From NCBI GenBank assembly GCA_029624765.1, contig JARSSO010000020.1, positions 1-64,000 of the forward strand: a stretch of DNA of 64,000 nt, given 5' to 3'. The notes beneath the pieces were generated by a model, which was not told the origin of the DNA, did no database searches, and saw only the letters and a list, made by a program, of their open reading frames with translations. The translations under genes were made by a program, and so were the position numbers. The stretch's first letter is position 1. Every line of letters starts with the position of its first letter. Positions 26,782 through 36,961 of the stretch are shown piece by piece. The stretch is from Candidatus Contendibacter sp. GTDB lineage: Bacteria; Pseudomonadota; Gammaproteobacteria; Competibacterales; Competibacteraceae.

Positions 26782-29700
26782 ATGGCTGACCGTAACCTTG
26801 TTCTGCAACTGCTGATTACCGCGCGCGACCAAGCGAGCGCGGGGTTGGATCGGGTCAGAAACGGCCTTTCCGCCATCGCCAGCGCGGTATCGGAGTCACT
26901 GGCTCCGCTGCGGACCTTCACCGGCCTGCTGGGCGCGGCGCTGGGGGTGGGCGGCGCGAAGGAGCTGGTCGATCGCGCCGACGCCTTTACTCGGCTCTCC
27001 AATCGGCTCCGCGCCGCCTCAAAGGATGAGGAGGATTACCGCGCCGCCCTGGCCGATACCGTCACGGTCGCCAGAGCCACCAATTCGGAGCTGGACAGCA
27101 CGGCGGCCCTCTACGGCCGGGTCAAGCTGGCCGCGGACGATCTCCGCATCACTCAGCAGCAGGTCGCGGAGGTCACGAGCATCGTCGCCAAGGGGATGCA
27201 ACTCTCCGGCGCGGCGACCAGCGAATCGGCGGGCGCGACCCTGCAATTCACCCAGGCCCTGGCGTCGGGGGTGTTGCGCGGTGATGAGTTTAACAGCGTC
27301 ATGGAGGCCAGCCCGGCGCTGATCCAGGCCATTGCCGACGGCTTGGGAATTGGGGTCGGCGAGATGCGGGCACTGGCCGAGGCGGGGCAACTCACTGCCA
27401 GCCGCATCGTGCAGTCCCTGCTCTCGCAAAAGCAGGCCATTGACGAGACCTACGGCAAATTGCCGCAGACCGCCGGCCAGGCGTTCCAGCAGCTCAGCAA
27501 TGCCGCAACCCTGTTTACGGGGCGAATCAACGAGCAACTGGGTGCGACGCGGTCGCTTGCGGGTGGCCTGCAATTCCTGGCGCAAAATCTGGATGCGGTT
27601 GGCGCGCTGGCGGGCGCGGGCATCGCCGCCGCGTTCGCGCGGGGCACGGCCGCGCTGGTGCAAAACACCCAGGCGGCGCTCGCCGCGCGCGCCGCCGCGC
27701 AAGAGCAAGCGATCGCCGCCGGACAACAGCAGGCGGCGAGCTTGGCCGCCGCCCAGGGCCATGTCGCCGCCGCCCAGGCCGCCTACAACCGCGCGCTGGC
27801 CGAGCAACGCCTCGCCCAGGCACAGCTTGTCGCGCTGGAGGCGCTGGCCGGGTTATTTGCGAGCGAGGAAGCGCTCACCGCCGCGCGGGCGCAAGCCACC
27901 GCCGCCGCCCAGGCCGCCACCGCCGCCACGCAACGCTACACCGCCGCGCAAGCCGCGCTCAACGCCCTGCAAGCGCCCGCCGCTGCATCGGCGGGGCTGT
28001 TCGCGCGGGCGCTGGGGGTTTTGACGGGGCCGGCGGGCCTGATCCTAACGGCAGTGGCCTCTTTTGGGTTGCTGTACTCAGCCTTCAGCCGCCAGAAACC
28101 CGTCACCGATGAGCTGAAACAATCGACGGAGCAATACGCCGCCGCGCTCGGCAAGATGAGCGCCGCTCAAACGCAGGTCGAGCTGAATCGAGTCAATGAC
28201 GCCCTGGCCGAACAGCGCCAGCGGGTCGATGCGGCCCGGCAAGCCTACGAGCAGGCCGCGGCGAGCGGCCGGGGCTGGATTGTCGCCACCGAGGATCTGG
28301 GCCCGATCCTGGGCACGGTGAACCGGGTCATCACCGACGCGGCGGAAATCGCCCGGATTCAGGCGGAGCGGCAGGCGAAACTCGACGCCGAAACCCAAGC
28401 GCTGGCGGAAACCGAAGCGCGCCGCGCGCAGGTTTTGGAGGCACTCACCGCCCGGCAGCACGCCAGCAACACCGAAAACACCCAGGCGGTGGTGGCCGCG
28501 TTGCAGCAGCAGGCCGCGCTCGACAAGGCCGCGAAAGCGATCCAGGACTATGCAAAATACCTGGATGACCTGAGCGCCGCCCAGCAAAAAGCGACGCAGA
28601 CCGCGCTGGACCGAGCCAAGGCCGACGGCGATGTGGTGGAGATCGAGCGGCTGTCGATCCAACTGGCCCGGCAGCGGGCCGAGGCAGCCCAACAGGCGGC
28701 GGAACTGGCGCGCGGCGAAGCCAGCGCCGCGCAACTCAAGGTGGCGGCGCTGGCGGCGCAGGAGGCGGCGCAGGGCCGGCTGGCCGTGGCCGACGCCGCC
28801 GCGCTGGATCAGGCCCGGCAGCTGGCGGCCGTCAAGCAGGCCGAGGCCGACGCGGCTCAGGCGGTCGCTGAGCAACTGGGGCACGAGGCCGCGCAGACCG
28901 AAAAACTGCGCACCGCCCAGGCGACGCTGTTGGAGGGAGCAGGACGAGTCGTCGCGGCTCAACAGGCGAGCGCCGAGGCGGCGGTCCGCGAGGCTCAGGC
29001 CGCGCTGGAACTGGCCCAGGCCAGGGGCGACGAGAACGCCATCGCGCAAGCCACGCTGGCGCTGAGGCAACGGGAAGTCGAAGTGTCGCAAGCCGCGCGC
29101 GCCACTCAGCAGGCCGAGTTGGAGATTCTGCGGCAGAAGAAACAGCAGTTGATTGATAGCGCGGGTGGCTATGAAAGGCTAAATGCCGCTCAGCGACTCA
29201 ATGTCGCCGAACTGGATCAGGCCGTCGCCGCGAAGCAGCGCGACATTAACGCGACCGGTCAGCAAATCGAAGGGCAACAACGCGAAGCCCAGCAAGCGGC
29301 GGTCATGGCCGGCCCCATCGGCCAGTTGAGCCGGCTCTACGCCCAGCAGACCGCCGAACATGAACGCGCCGCCGACGCCTCCGAGCGGTATTACCAAACC
29401 CAACTGAACCAAATCGACGGCGCGATCCGCGTCGCCAGGGCGCGCGGCGACGAGGCCGAGGTCGCCGACCTGCTGCAACAGCGGCAACAGATCCTCATCG
29501 ACCAGGCCGACGCCAAGGCCAGCGCCGACGCGCAAGCGGTCGAAGACGCCGAGAAGAAGCTGGAAGCCTATAAGCTGGAAGCCTCGGCCACGGATGGCGT
29601 GGACCAGGCCGAGAAGGAGCACATCCAGACCCTGGAAGACGCGGTGGCCGCCAAAAGAGAAGCGGCCCAGCAATCCGCCGACAACGCCAACGCCACCCGC

Positions 29701-30594
29701 GAGGAGGCGCGGGCAAATGAGGAAGCCGCCGCCGCCGCGAAAGAACAGGCGGCCGCCCAAAAGGAAGCCGCCTATCAGGCCGAACAGGAAGCCGTCCGCG
29801 TCGCCGAAAAAGTGGTGTACGCCGCCCAAAACTTCGACCAGCTTTCGGAAAAAGGGCAGGCCGCGCTCAAAGCCATTGGCACGGGCTACGAAACGGCGCA
29901 CGGCAGTATCGAGCAGTTGAACCGCGCCATTCTTGAAGAGACGCAGGCGCTCGACGGCGCGGCCGGCGCGGAAATCGCCGCCGCCGAACGGCTGGAACGG
30001 CTGATCGCGGCCGCCCAGGGCGTCGGCCCAGCCGCCGAGCGCGCCCAGGAAGCGCTGGGCGAGATGGGGCGCGGCGGCACTCTGGGTATCCAGGGCATCA
30101 CCGTTGCGGGCGAGCAGGCGCTGCAGAAGCTGCGGGCGCTGGAGCAACAAGCCCAGTCCACCCGTGCCGCGCTGCGCGACATGGCTGACGGTTTCGAGGA
30201 GGAAATCCTCCGCATCGAGGGCCGGCAACGCGAATTGCTGGAGCGCGAGCACCAGGCCAACCTGGAGCGGCTGGCCGAACTGCGCCGCCAAGGCGGCTCG
30301 ATGAGCGAAGCCGAGTATCAAGAAGCGGTCCGCCGCGCCAATGCGCTGCATAAGCTCAGGCTGGCGCAGTTGCGCGAGGAAGAACAGGCGCGCGGCGGGA
30401 ACGACGGCGGCGGAGGTCGTAGCCGGTCCAGCGGCGGAATCAGCGGCGGCGGCGGCGTCTCCAGCGGCGGAAGTAGCGGGGGCGGAACCACGAACATCAC
30501 CATCAACGTCGACGGCAAGGACCTGCTGTCGGAAGAACAAGTCCGTAAAAAAATCATCCCGGCCATTGACCGGGCGACCCGGCTCCGCAAATGA
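26782..30594 (+). CDS. Tape measure protein
   Basis: A 1270-aa protein. The N-terminal tape-measure domain is clear (ARDQASAGLDRVRNGLSAIA, then EDYRAALADTVTVARATNSE, GVLRGDEFNSVMEASPALIQ). Long Ala/Gln/Glu-rich coiled-coil regions follow (residues about 290-1180) with a hydrophobic break near 400. The C-terminus is Gly/Ser-rich and ends TTNITINVDGKDL. At about 0.15 nm per residue this predicts a tail near 190 nm. A long flexible tail (siphovirus) is inferred. Confidence 0.92.
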   Translation: MADRNLVLQLLITARDQASAGLDRVRNGLSAIASAVSESLAPLRTFTGLLGAALGVGGAKELVDRADAFTRLSNRLRAASKDEEDYRAALADTVTVARATNSELDSTAALYGRVKLAADDLRITQQQVAEVTSIVAKGMQLSGAATSESAGATLQFTQALASGVLRGDEFNSVMEASPALIQAIADGLGIGVGEMRALAEAGQLTASRIVQSLLSQKQAIDETYGKLPQTAGQAFQQLSNAATLFTGRINEQLGATRSLAGGLQFLAQNLDAVGALAGAGIAAAFARGTAALVQNTQAALAARAAAQEQAIAAGQQQAASLAAAQGHVAAAQAAYNRALAEQRLAQAQLVALEALAGLFASEEALTAARAQATAAAQAATAATQRYTAAQAALNALQAPAAASAGLFARALGVLTGPAGLILTAVASFGLLYSAFSRQKPVTDELKQSTEQYAAALGKMSAAQTQVELNRVNDALAEQRQRVDAARQAYEQAAASGRGWIVATEDLGPILGTVNRVITDAAEIARIQAERQAKLDAETQALAETEARRAQVLEALTARQHASNTENTQAVVAALQQQAALDKAAKAIQDYAKYLDDLSAAQQKATQTALDRAKADGDVVEIERLSIQLARQRAEAAQQAAELARGEASAAQLKVAALAAQEAAQGRLAVADAAALDQARQLAAVKQAEADAAQAVAEQLGHEAAQTEKLRTAQATLLEGAGRVVAAQQASAEAAVREAQAALELAQARGDENAIAQATLALRQREVEVSQAARATQQAELEILRQKKQQLIDSAGGYERLNAAQRLNVAELDQAVAAKQRDINATGQQIEGQQREAQQAAVMAGPIGQLSRLYAQQTAEHERAADASERYYQTQLNQIDGAIRVARARGDEAEVADLLQQRQQILIDQADAKASADAQAVEDAEKKLEAYKLEASATDGVDQAEKEHIQTLEDAVAAKREAAQQSADNANATREEARANEEAAAAAKEQAAAQKEAAYQAEQEAVRVAEKVVYAAQNFDQLSEKGQAALKAIGTGYETAHGSIEQLNRAILEETQALDGAAGAEIAAAERLERLIAAAQGVGPAAERAQEALGEMGRGGTLGIQGITVAGEQALQKLRALEQQAQSTRAALRDMADGFEEEILRIEGRQRELLEREHQANLERLAELRRQGGSMSEAEYQEAVRRANALHKLRLAQLREEEQARGGNDGGGGRSRSSGGISGGGGVSSGGSSGGGTTNITINVDGKDLLSEEQVRKKIIPAIDRATRLRK

Positions 30595-33500
30595 CCAGCC
30601 CCCACCGCTTCCTCGCCAACGACCGCAACGCCGCCGCGGCGGCCACCGTGACCGCCACCAGCGTGCGACCGGCCGAGCGGACGATTCATCCGCGCCGGCT
30701 GACGCGGACGGGCAACGGGACGATCACCCTGACCGGACCCTACACGGGCGCGGCGGATACGGTCGTCGAGGTCGAAATCCGCCCGTCCGGCGGGTCGGCG
30801 GTGGGCGTCACCGATCCCGTCTTCGCCGGCGCGGGCAACGGCGCCCTCGCGGAGGTGAGCGCCGATCCGGGCAGCGTCGACCAGGTCATCACCGTCACCC
30901 TCGCCGACCTGGGCACCGCGACCACCCAGGCGCAACTGGCCGTGTATGGCCATTGGCTGATCCGCGCCAAAGCCGGCGGGGCGGGCGGGAACGCCCTGGT
31001 GCTCACCGTCGCGCCCAGCCTGACGCTCTCCGATGCGCCGGTGGGCGCGCTCAGCATCCCCATCGCGGCGGACACCGCCGAATGGAGCGACCGGCGCGGC
31101 GACTTCGGCGCGGCGGCGCTCAATCCCGACGGCACGATTCCCGCCACCGCGCCCCGGCTGGTGTTCGGCCGCAACCCAGCGCAGGTGTACCGGCATTTCA
31201 AACGCTGGGACGGCGCGCGCTGGCAGTACGGCATCAGTCCAGCGGCGGCGACCGGCTACGCGGTCGGCGACCTGGTGCATACCGTCGCCGGGTCCTACGC
31301 GGTGACGATCACCGACGGCGCGACCACCGAAACCTACCCCGGCGTCGTCACCCTGTACGATCTGCTGCTGGCGCTGAACGGGTCGGCCCTGGTCGAAGCG
31401 GTCGGCGTGGTGGCCAACGACCAAAAACCGGGCGGCATCGCCGCGCTGGATTTGCCGTTGCGGACGCAGTCGTACCTGCTGCCCATCTCCAAGTCCGCGC
31501 CGGACCTGCCCGACCTGCAAAACGTCGCCATCGCCGACGACGCGCCCACCGAAACCGTCACCCTCAAATGCACCAAGAACACCCCGCTGGGCGCGGAAAC
31601 CTGGGCGGTGCTGTCGCGGGTGGCGGGTGAGTTGCCACCGGCCACCACCGGCGTGCCCTACGAGGGCGAATTCCTCGCCTTCACCGTCCCGGTCGTCGTC
31701 CCCGCCGTCGTTCCGACCCAGGGCAGCATCGCCATCACCAAGCAAGAACTGAGCGGGAGCGAGGCCGATCCGCCGGTCCTGCCGGGCATCTGTCTGGACC
31801 GGCCCCGGCTGGGCATCAAGGCCAGCACCAAAACCCTGAAGCTGGTCTATAAGCGCCGGCCGCTGGCCGATTGCGTCTGCACCAACGCCGCCGTCACCGG
31901 CGGTCCCGATCCCGATTGTCTCGGCCAGGACGCGGCCGAAGGAGGTTCCATGGGCACATTGGCCGCTGGCTATCAGTCGCGGCTCGAGGAGCTGTACACC
32001 TGGCGTCGTGGATTTATCAACGCCAATACCGCTATCGACGCCGACCACGGCACGCTGACCACCGTGTTCAACGACGTGGAGCTGGCCGACCAGGTCACCC
32101 GGATTTTCGCCGATTGCCTGGCGGAATTGTTCGCCGATTCGGCCACGCCGGACCCGGACGCGCTCGCGCAGTGGGACGGCGAATTGACCGCGATGGACGC
32201 CGAGCTGATCCAGTTCATCGGCATGGCGGGCGAGCCGGCCGAGTCGGCCACGGTGCTGCGGTTCCGCGTGGGGCTGACCTACCGCCCGAGCGATACCGTC
32301 CTGCCGCCGGTCGCGCTGCGCAACGGCCATCAGTACCGATTCCACTTGTTCATGCTGGAATTGGGCGACCCTCCCGCGTGGACCGCGATGGAGGCGTTCG
32401 TTCCCAGCGCCGACGTGACCCAGTGGCCGGTCAATGGGGATAGCGTGGAGGTTCCGGGCCAGGTGTACGAAACCTACGGCGGCGCGCCGACGGCCGAGGG
32501 CACGGCGTTGCTGGTTGACATGGGCGCCGTGGCCGACGTCGACAACGTCGTCGCCGCCGATCCGGCGGTCTGGCGCCGCGCGGTCGATCAATTTGTCCGG
32601 CGTTACGCCGCGCAGATGGACCTGGTCCTCGTCAAGGCGGGCATCGTCCCAAAATCTGACGCCAGCGGAGCAGGATCGCCCTGCTGGCGCGACCCCGGCG
32701 ATGCGTACTGGTGGGAGTTCGAGGACGAACCCTACCTGCCCGTTTTCAACAACGTGTATTACCACTCGGCCCGCATGGCCTGCGACGACGACGCCAACGC
32801 CGTGACCAGCGGCCAGCAACAGCCGCGCCCGACCCCGACCTACGAATTCGGCTTTGGCTTGCGGGTCGGCTGCCCGGAACGACTACAGGTGGGCGATGCG
32901 ATCACGATCAGCATTCTGGGCGTATCGACCGGCTACCCCTACGACCTGGGCGACACCTACCAAATCCCCATCGTCGGCGGCGGGCCGCTGGCCTTCGCCG
33001 GCGGGGCGGACGGCACGGATACGCTGACCTGGACGGTGCAATCCGACGCGCAAGGCGTGCTCGACGACTACGCCCTCGGCCTGGCCGAAGCCCCGTACAG
33101 CGACGGCGGCGTGGGGTTCATCCTGCATCGCGGCGCCATTCCGTTCGCCCTGGGCGATGCGTTCACCTTCGCGGTCGAAACCGGCGGGCAATTCCGCTGG
33201 CGGCGCGACGGCGGGGCGTGGTCGGCGGATACCGCCATCGCGCCCAGCGTGGCGCTGGCGGACGGCCTGACCGCCGCGTTCGCGCGCGGAGTGAATCCCT
33301 CGTTCGTGCCCGGCGACGGCTACGGCTGGGACGTGTTGCAGCCGTACAGCCCACTGCATGTCCGCGCGCCGACCCGCGCGGCGTGGCGCTGGGAGGGTGA
33401 CGGGGCCACCCTGACCGCGCCATGGCCCGCCGATACCCCGATTGCCGCGCTGGCGCTCTGGCACGATTGCCCGGTGGGCACCACGTTCACCGCCGTTGGG

Positions 33501-34031
33501 AAGGCCGCTGGCGGCGCGACGCTCTGGACCAAGGCGCTCGCCTACCGCGCCGGACTGATCGTGGTGCCGCTCGAAGCCACCGACGCGGTGGTCGATTGCC
33601 GGACGCTGGAACTGACCATCGCCAACGCCGCCGACGGGTCGTTGCGCTGGCTGTGGGCCGGCGTGCCGTGGACACCACGCCATCGGCTGGACACGATCAC
33701 CCTGCGTGAATCCTGGTCCATGCTGCGCTCCGCCGCGCCCGCGCCGGACGCGCAATCGATTGGCCGATCCGCCTCGGGGGAAATCGGTTGGAGCATCGCC
33801 GGGGAATCCTGGATGGAGGGGGAGGATTGGGGCGACGCGCTGGCCCTGATCGACCGGGCCAAAACCGGCGGCGACGAACCGCTGATCTTCGTGCCGAACG
33901 CGGAGTATCCGGCCGAGGCGCGGCTGGTGCGGATCGGCGCCGACGAGATCGAGGTGGCGGATAACGACCAGTACCAGACCGACCGCCGGCTGCTGACCGT
34001 CAACATCCCGCTGACGGGGGTTCCGCTGTGA
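30591..34031 (+). CDS. Large tail-tip/fibre protein
   Basis: An 1146-aa protein whose ATG overlaps the tape measure stop. It is beta-rich (TRTGNGTITLTGPYTGAADT, EEIRPSGGSAVG type) with a middle region carrying CVCTNAAV and CWRDPGDAYWWEFEDEPYLP, and a C-terminal part with aromatic-rich beta repeats (RFRWRRDGGAWSADT-like). Position after the tape measure suggests the distal tail/baseplate. Exact homology is not recognised. Confidence 0.72.
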   Translation: MTSPHRFLANDRNAAAAATVTATSVRPAERTIHPRRLTRTGNGTITLTGPYTGAADTVVEVEIRPSGGSAVGVTDPVFAGAGNGALAEVSADPGSVDQVITVTLADLGTATTQAQLAVYGHWLIRAKAGGAGGNALVLTVAPSLTLSDAPVGALSIPIAADTAEWSDRRGDFGAAALNPDGTIPATAPRLVFGRNPAQVYRHFKRWDGARWQYGISPAAATGYAVGDLVHTVAGSYAVTITDGATTETYPGVVTLYDLLLALNGSALVEAVGVVANDQKPGGIAALDLPLRTQSYLLPISKSAPDLPDLQNVAIADDAPTETVTLKCTKNTPLGAETWAVLSRVAGELPPATTGVPYEGEFLAFTVPVVVPAVVPTQGSIAITKQELSGSEADPPVLPGICLDRPRLGIKASTKTLKLVYKRRPLADCVCTNAAVTGGPDPDCLGQDAAEGGSMGTLAAGYQSRLEELYTWRRGFINANTAIDADHGTLTTVFNDVELADQVTRIFADCLAELFADSATPDPDALAQWDGELTAMDAELIQFIGMAGEPAESATVLRFRVGLTYRPSDTVLPPVALRNGHQYRFHLFMLELGDPPAWTAMEAFVPSADVTQWPVNGDSVEVPGQVYETYGGAPTAEGTALLVDMGAVADVDNVVAADPAVWRRAVDQFVRRYAAQMDLVLVKAGIVPKSDASGAGSPCWRDPGDAYWWEFEDEPYLPVFNNVYYHSARMACDDDANAVTSGQQQPRPTPTYEFGFGLRVGCPERLQVGDAITISILGVSTGYPYDLGDTYQIPIVGGGPLAFAGGADGTDTLTWTVQSDAQGVLDDYALGLAEAPYSDGGVGFILHRGAIPFALGDAFTFAVETGGQFRWRRDGGAWSADTAIAPSVALADGLTAAFARGVNPSFVPGDGYGWDVLQPYSPLHVRAPTRAAWRWEGDGATLTAPWPADTPIAALALWHDCPVGTTFTAVGKAAGGATLWTKALAYRAGLIVVPLEATDAVVDCRTLELTIANAADGSLRWLWAGVPWTPRHRLDTITLRESWSMLRSAAPAPDAQSIGRSASGEIGWSIAGESWMEGEDWGDALALIDRAKTGGDEPLIFVPNAEYPAEARLVRIGADEIEVADNDQYQTDRRLLTVNIPLTGVPL

Positions 34032-34294
34032 ACGCCGTGGTCGTGGTCGTCGGCGGCGTGCATCCGGTGGAGGTGACCGGCTATCGGCTGGAGGGCTACC
34101 ACCGTCCCCTGGGGGGCGAGGGCGCCAACCTGACGGTGGTCTGCGCGCCGACCGCCGTTCCTGCTCCGGTCCTGACGTACCCGCCGCTGGGCGCTCCCGG
34201 CACGGTCAGGTTCGACGACGACCTGGTGCTGTTCGGGTATCTGGCCGGCGTGGACGTGAGCGCGGACGCCGTGCAACTGAGGATCGAGGGATGA
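34028..34294 (+). CDS. Small tail protein
   Basis: An 88-aa protein (MNAVVVVVGGVHPVEVTGYR, beta-rich) with ATGA overlaps on both sides. It belongs to the tail-tip run. Function not recognised. Confidence 0.65.
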   Translation: MNAVVVVVGGVHPVEVTGYRLEGYHRPLGGEGANLTVVCAPTAVPAPVLTYPPLGAPGTVRFDDDLVLFGYLAGVDVSADAVQLRIEG

Positions 34295-35529
34295 CCCGCC
34301 CGCTGTCCGACCCGATTCCGTTGCGCGACACCAGCGTCTGGTCCAGCTACGACGCGGTGACGATCCTCCCCCGCGTCTACGGCCGCGCGCGGATCAAGCC
34401 ATTGCGATACAACGCCGATGGAACGCAATATGTTGTGGCCGACCACGCTATCGCGGGCGTGGACGCGGTCACCCTCGACGGGTCGCCAATCAACGGCTGG
34501 CGCTGGCGCAACGGGTCGGACCTGACCGGCCATGCGGTCGCCCTGCTGGAACTGGCCGAAGCGCCGGACACCAGCGCCAACCTGGCGGCGGTGGTGCGCG
34601 GGCAGTCCGGCAACCCCGCCGACATCCTCGCCGACCTGTACCCGCGCGCCGATCTCCAGGATTTCCGCGTGCATTGCCGCAACGCCGGGCTGGAACTGGG
34701 CGGCGCGCTGACCGAGCGCATGACCACCCGCGCCGCGCTGCAATTCGTCGCCGAGCAGGCGGGGGCGGTGTGGTCGGCGGGATTGCCGGGGCTGGCGATG
34801 CCGTTTCCGCCGCCGGAGTCCGATCCGATCTGGCGCGAGTTCAACGCGCTCGACATGGCGGGATGGTCGGCATCGTGCGAACTGGCCGCCGTGGTCACCC
34901 GGCTGACCGTGCCGTTCGCCTGGGACTACGCCGCCGGCCAGGCGACGCAATCGGTGGTGCTGGAGGCCGTGGCGGCGACGCGGGAGCACGGCGCGCGGGA
35001 GGCGGAGCGGGCGTTGCCCTGGGTCACCACCGCCCGTCAGGCCGTCGCCATCGCGACCGCTTGGTTGCACTGGCGGGCGCGGCCGTTGTGGACGCTGCAA
35101 TTCGACGCGGGGTCGGCCGCGCGGGACATCCCGCCGGGCGCCTGGATCGAGGTCAGCCATCCGCGCATCCCCTTGCAAGGGCTGTACGTGGTGACCGACC
35201 TGGATCCTGGCTACGGGCGCGGGGTGGTCAAGATCACCGCGCAAGCGCCGGCGGGGGAAGCACCTGCGGTGGTCATCGTCCGGCAATCCGCCGCGTTCGC
35301 CGCCATCGCGACCGAATACCGCGTGCAGTTGGCCGGCGACAGCGTGACGCTCACGGTGACCGACGCGGCGGGTACGCCGCTGCCCGGAGCGCGGGTCTGG
35401 ATCGACGGGCGCGGCCCGATCACCACCGACGCGGCCGCGAAGGTGCGATTCCGCGCCACTCCGGGCCGGCACGTGATCTACATCGAGGCCGACGGGCGGC
35501 AGGCCGTCACGACCGAGGTGACGCTATGA
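34291..35529 (+). CDS. Tail-tip protein with C-terminal Ig-like domain
   Basis: A 412-aa protein: an N-terminal region (VWSSYDAVTILPRVYGRARI), a middle that resembles phage tail/hub proteins (TTRAALQFVAEQAGAVWSAG, IPPGAWIEVSHPRIPLQGLY), and from about residue 340 a carboxypeptidase-regulatory-like beta domain (VTLTVTDAAGTPLPGARVWI, then RFRATPGRHVIYIE). Such domains help bind cell surfaces. It may attach to or be part of the tail tip. Confidence 0.7.
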   Translation: MTRPLSDPIPLRDTSVWSSYDAVTILPRVYGRARIKPLRYNADGTQYVVADHAIAGVDAVTLDGSPINGWRWRNGSDLTGHAVALLELAEAPDTSANLAAVVRGQSGNPADILADLYPRADLQDFRVHCRNAGLELGGALTERMTTRAALQFVAEQAGAVWSAGLPGLAMPFPPPESDPIWREFNALDMAGWSASCELAAVVTRLTVPFAWDYAAGQATQSVVLEAVAATREHGAREAERALPWVTTARQAVAIATAWLHWRARPLWTLQFDAGSAARDIPPGAWIEVSHPRIPLQGLYVVTDLDPGYGRGVVKITAQAPAGEAPAVVIVRQSAAFAAIATEYRVQLAGDSVTLTVTDAAGTPLPGARVWIDGRGPITTDAAAKVRFRATPGRHVIYIEADGRQAVTTEVTL

Positions 35530-35630
35530 CTCGCATCCAGCCGATCCCGGTTCCCGGCCGGGAAATCCGCGTCACCATCCCGCTGTCGCCGCTGCCGCCG
35601 CCACCGCCGCCGCCGCCACCGCCCGGATGA
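35526..35630 (+). CDS. Polyproline mini-protein
   Basis: A 34-aa frame, MTRIQPIPVPGREIRVTIPL followed by SPLP and ten prolines. It overlaps the preceding stop (ATGA) and its own stop overlaps the next ATG, which supports translation. The proline run could stall ribosomes unless EF-P acts. Function unknown. Confidence 0.5.
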   Translation: MTRIQPIPVPGREIRVTIPLSPLPPPPPPPPPPG

Positions 35631-35800
35631 CCCGGCCCAAGCGGGCGGCGCTGCTCGGTGATCGGATTGACCGGGTATTGACCCGCCTCGGCGGGCGTCG
35701 CCTCGCCGTCGCCGTCGCCCGCGTCACCGGCCGACCCTGCGGCTGCGCCCGAAGGACAGCGGCGCTCAATGCGTGGGATAAGGGGCGGCGGAAACCCTGA
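35627..35800 (+). CDS. Small basic hypothetical protein
   Basis: A 57-aa Arg-rich protein (MTRPKRAALLGDRIDRVLTR, C-terminal WDKGRRKP) with a GCGC pattern of two cysteines (PCGCA). It ends the tail operon. No family is recognised. Confidence 0.5.
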   Translation: MTRPKRAALLGDRIDRVLTRLGGRRLAVAVARVTGRPCGCARRTAALNAWDKGRRKP

Positions 35801-36115
35801 GCGCGGCTTAGGTGCTGGGTTGAATCCAGCCCAGCGCGGCGCGGCTCCGAGCGGCGCGAGACTTAACGCAATGGGCGGCAGACGGGCGTCTCGGAAAACC
35901 CGCCATTCTGGTCCGGTTCCCTAGCCAGCCCGTGGCTATGGTAGCAGACCCCGGCGGGCCATCGAAGCGGCGCGACGGATGATGGAAGACGGGGAAGTAG
36001 GAGAAAATGTGGGATAAAAAATATCCTACATTCCTGCTTCCCGCTTTGGCACGGCGAATGCACCTCTTCCAGGAATCGGCAAAATCCCCCGAAAATCCCG
36101 CTCCAGGAGTGCAAA
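35801..36115. other. Intergenic region with long hairpin
   Basis: About 315 bases without a gene. A long imperfect hairpin lies at 35992-36042 (arms GGGAAGTAGGA and its near-complement, about 20 pairs, a 4-base GAAA bulge and an AAAAA loop). No T-run follows, so it may act on RNA stability or antitermination. A ribosome binding site CAGGAG precedes the next gene. Confidence 0.5.
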
Positions 36116-36961
36116 ATGAAATCCGTGCGTTTCAAGTTGAAACTGGTAGGTAGTGTCTTTGCTTTAATCGCCGCCCCGGTTTTGGCTGGCGATATTTATC
36201 GATGGGTGAATCCTGAGACGGGGGAGAAGGTAATGACCTCAAATCCGCCGCCCTATCCCATCAAAGAGCAGCGCCCGGCGGGACGCTTGCCAAACGGGGA
36301 CATCATCGAGCTTACCCTCGACCCGAACGCCCCCGAGGTCAAGGCCAAGCTCGACGCCTACAAGGCCAAGGAGGCTGAGAGAAAGCGTATTGCCGAAGAA
36401 GAGCAGCGCCAGCGCGCCGCCAGGGAGGCTGAAGAGCAGCGCGAGCGCGCCGCCAGGGAGGCCGAAGAGCAGCGTCAGCGCGCCGCCAGGGAGGTCGAAG
36501 AGCAGCGTCAGCGCGCCGCCAGGGAAGCCGCCATGAAGGCAAAGGCTGAAGAAATGGCAAAGGAGCAAGCAGCTCAGGAAGCTGCTATTGAGCAGGTGAA
36601 GCAAAAAGTCAGGAACAAGATGATGCTCGCGAAGGAAAAGGCGAAAAAAGATGAAGATATTGATTTTTTTTTGAAAACAATCGATGAGTTTGAGCAGCAA
36701 GAAAAGTTTGCATCCACGACGGCAAGGATCAGCCTCGCTATACCCATCAATAACCTGTTGTCGATCAAGACGAAGCTTGATGCTCGCGAAGTAGGATCGT
36801 GCTACAGGAAGTCAAAAAGCACCCTTCAGGATTGGATGAAACACACCCTAAATGTCTATTATGAATTTTCGATCAAAAATGAAGAAAGCTCAGGTAAATA
36901 CAGAAGATTGGCTGACACGACCATCATGCTCTTTTGGCTGGAATTTCCCGAATCGTGCTAG
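36116..36961 (+). CDS. Secreted DUF4124-type protein with 11-aa coiled-coil repeats
   Basis: A 281-aa protein with a signal peptide (LVGSVFALIAAPVLAG), then a DUF4124-like module (DIYRWVNPETGEKVMTSNPP). Four 11-residue repeats (EEQRQRAAREA type, residues about 95-138) form a charged helix, and a helical, less GC-rich C-terminal domain follows. DUF4124 proteins are periplasmic and cell-encoded, so this looks like a bacterial gene carried by the phage (moron) that might alter the lysogen envelope. It has its own strong Shine-Dalgarno. Confidence 0.75.
   Translation: MKSVRFKLKLVGSVFALIAAPVLAGDIYRWVNPETGEKVMTSNPPPYPIKEQRPAGRLPNGDIIELTLDPNAPEVKAKLDAYKAKEAERKRIAEEEQRQRAAREAEEQRERAAREAEEQRQRAAREVEEQRQRAAREAAMKAKAEEMAKEQAAQEAAIEQVKQKVRNKMMLAKEKAKKDEDIDFFLKTIDEFEQQEKFASTTARISLAIPINNLLSIKTKLDAREVGSCYRKSKSTLQDWMKHTLNVYYEFSIKNEESSGKYRRLADTTIMLFWLEFPESC
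36398..36529 (+). repeat. Four 33-bp tandem repeats in the secreted coiled-coil gene
   Basis: Four consecutive 33-bp units beginning GAAGAGCAGCG, differing at only a few positions, code for the 11-aa repeats. Copy number may vary by slippage. Confidence 0.9.

Noticed and set aside
36398..36529. A CRISPR array
   Set aside because: The 33-bp units are contiguous coding repeats without spacers. No other regularly spaced repeat was seen in the window.
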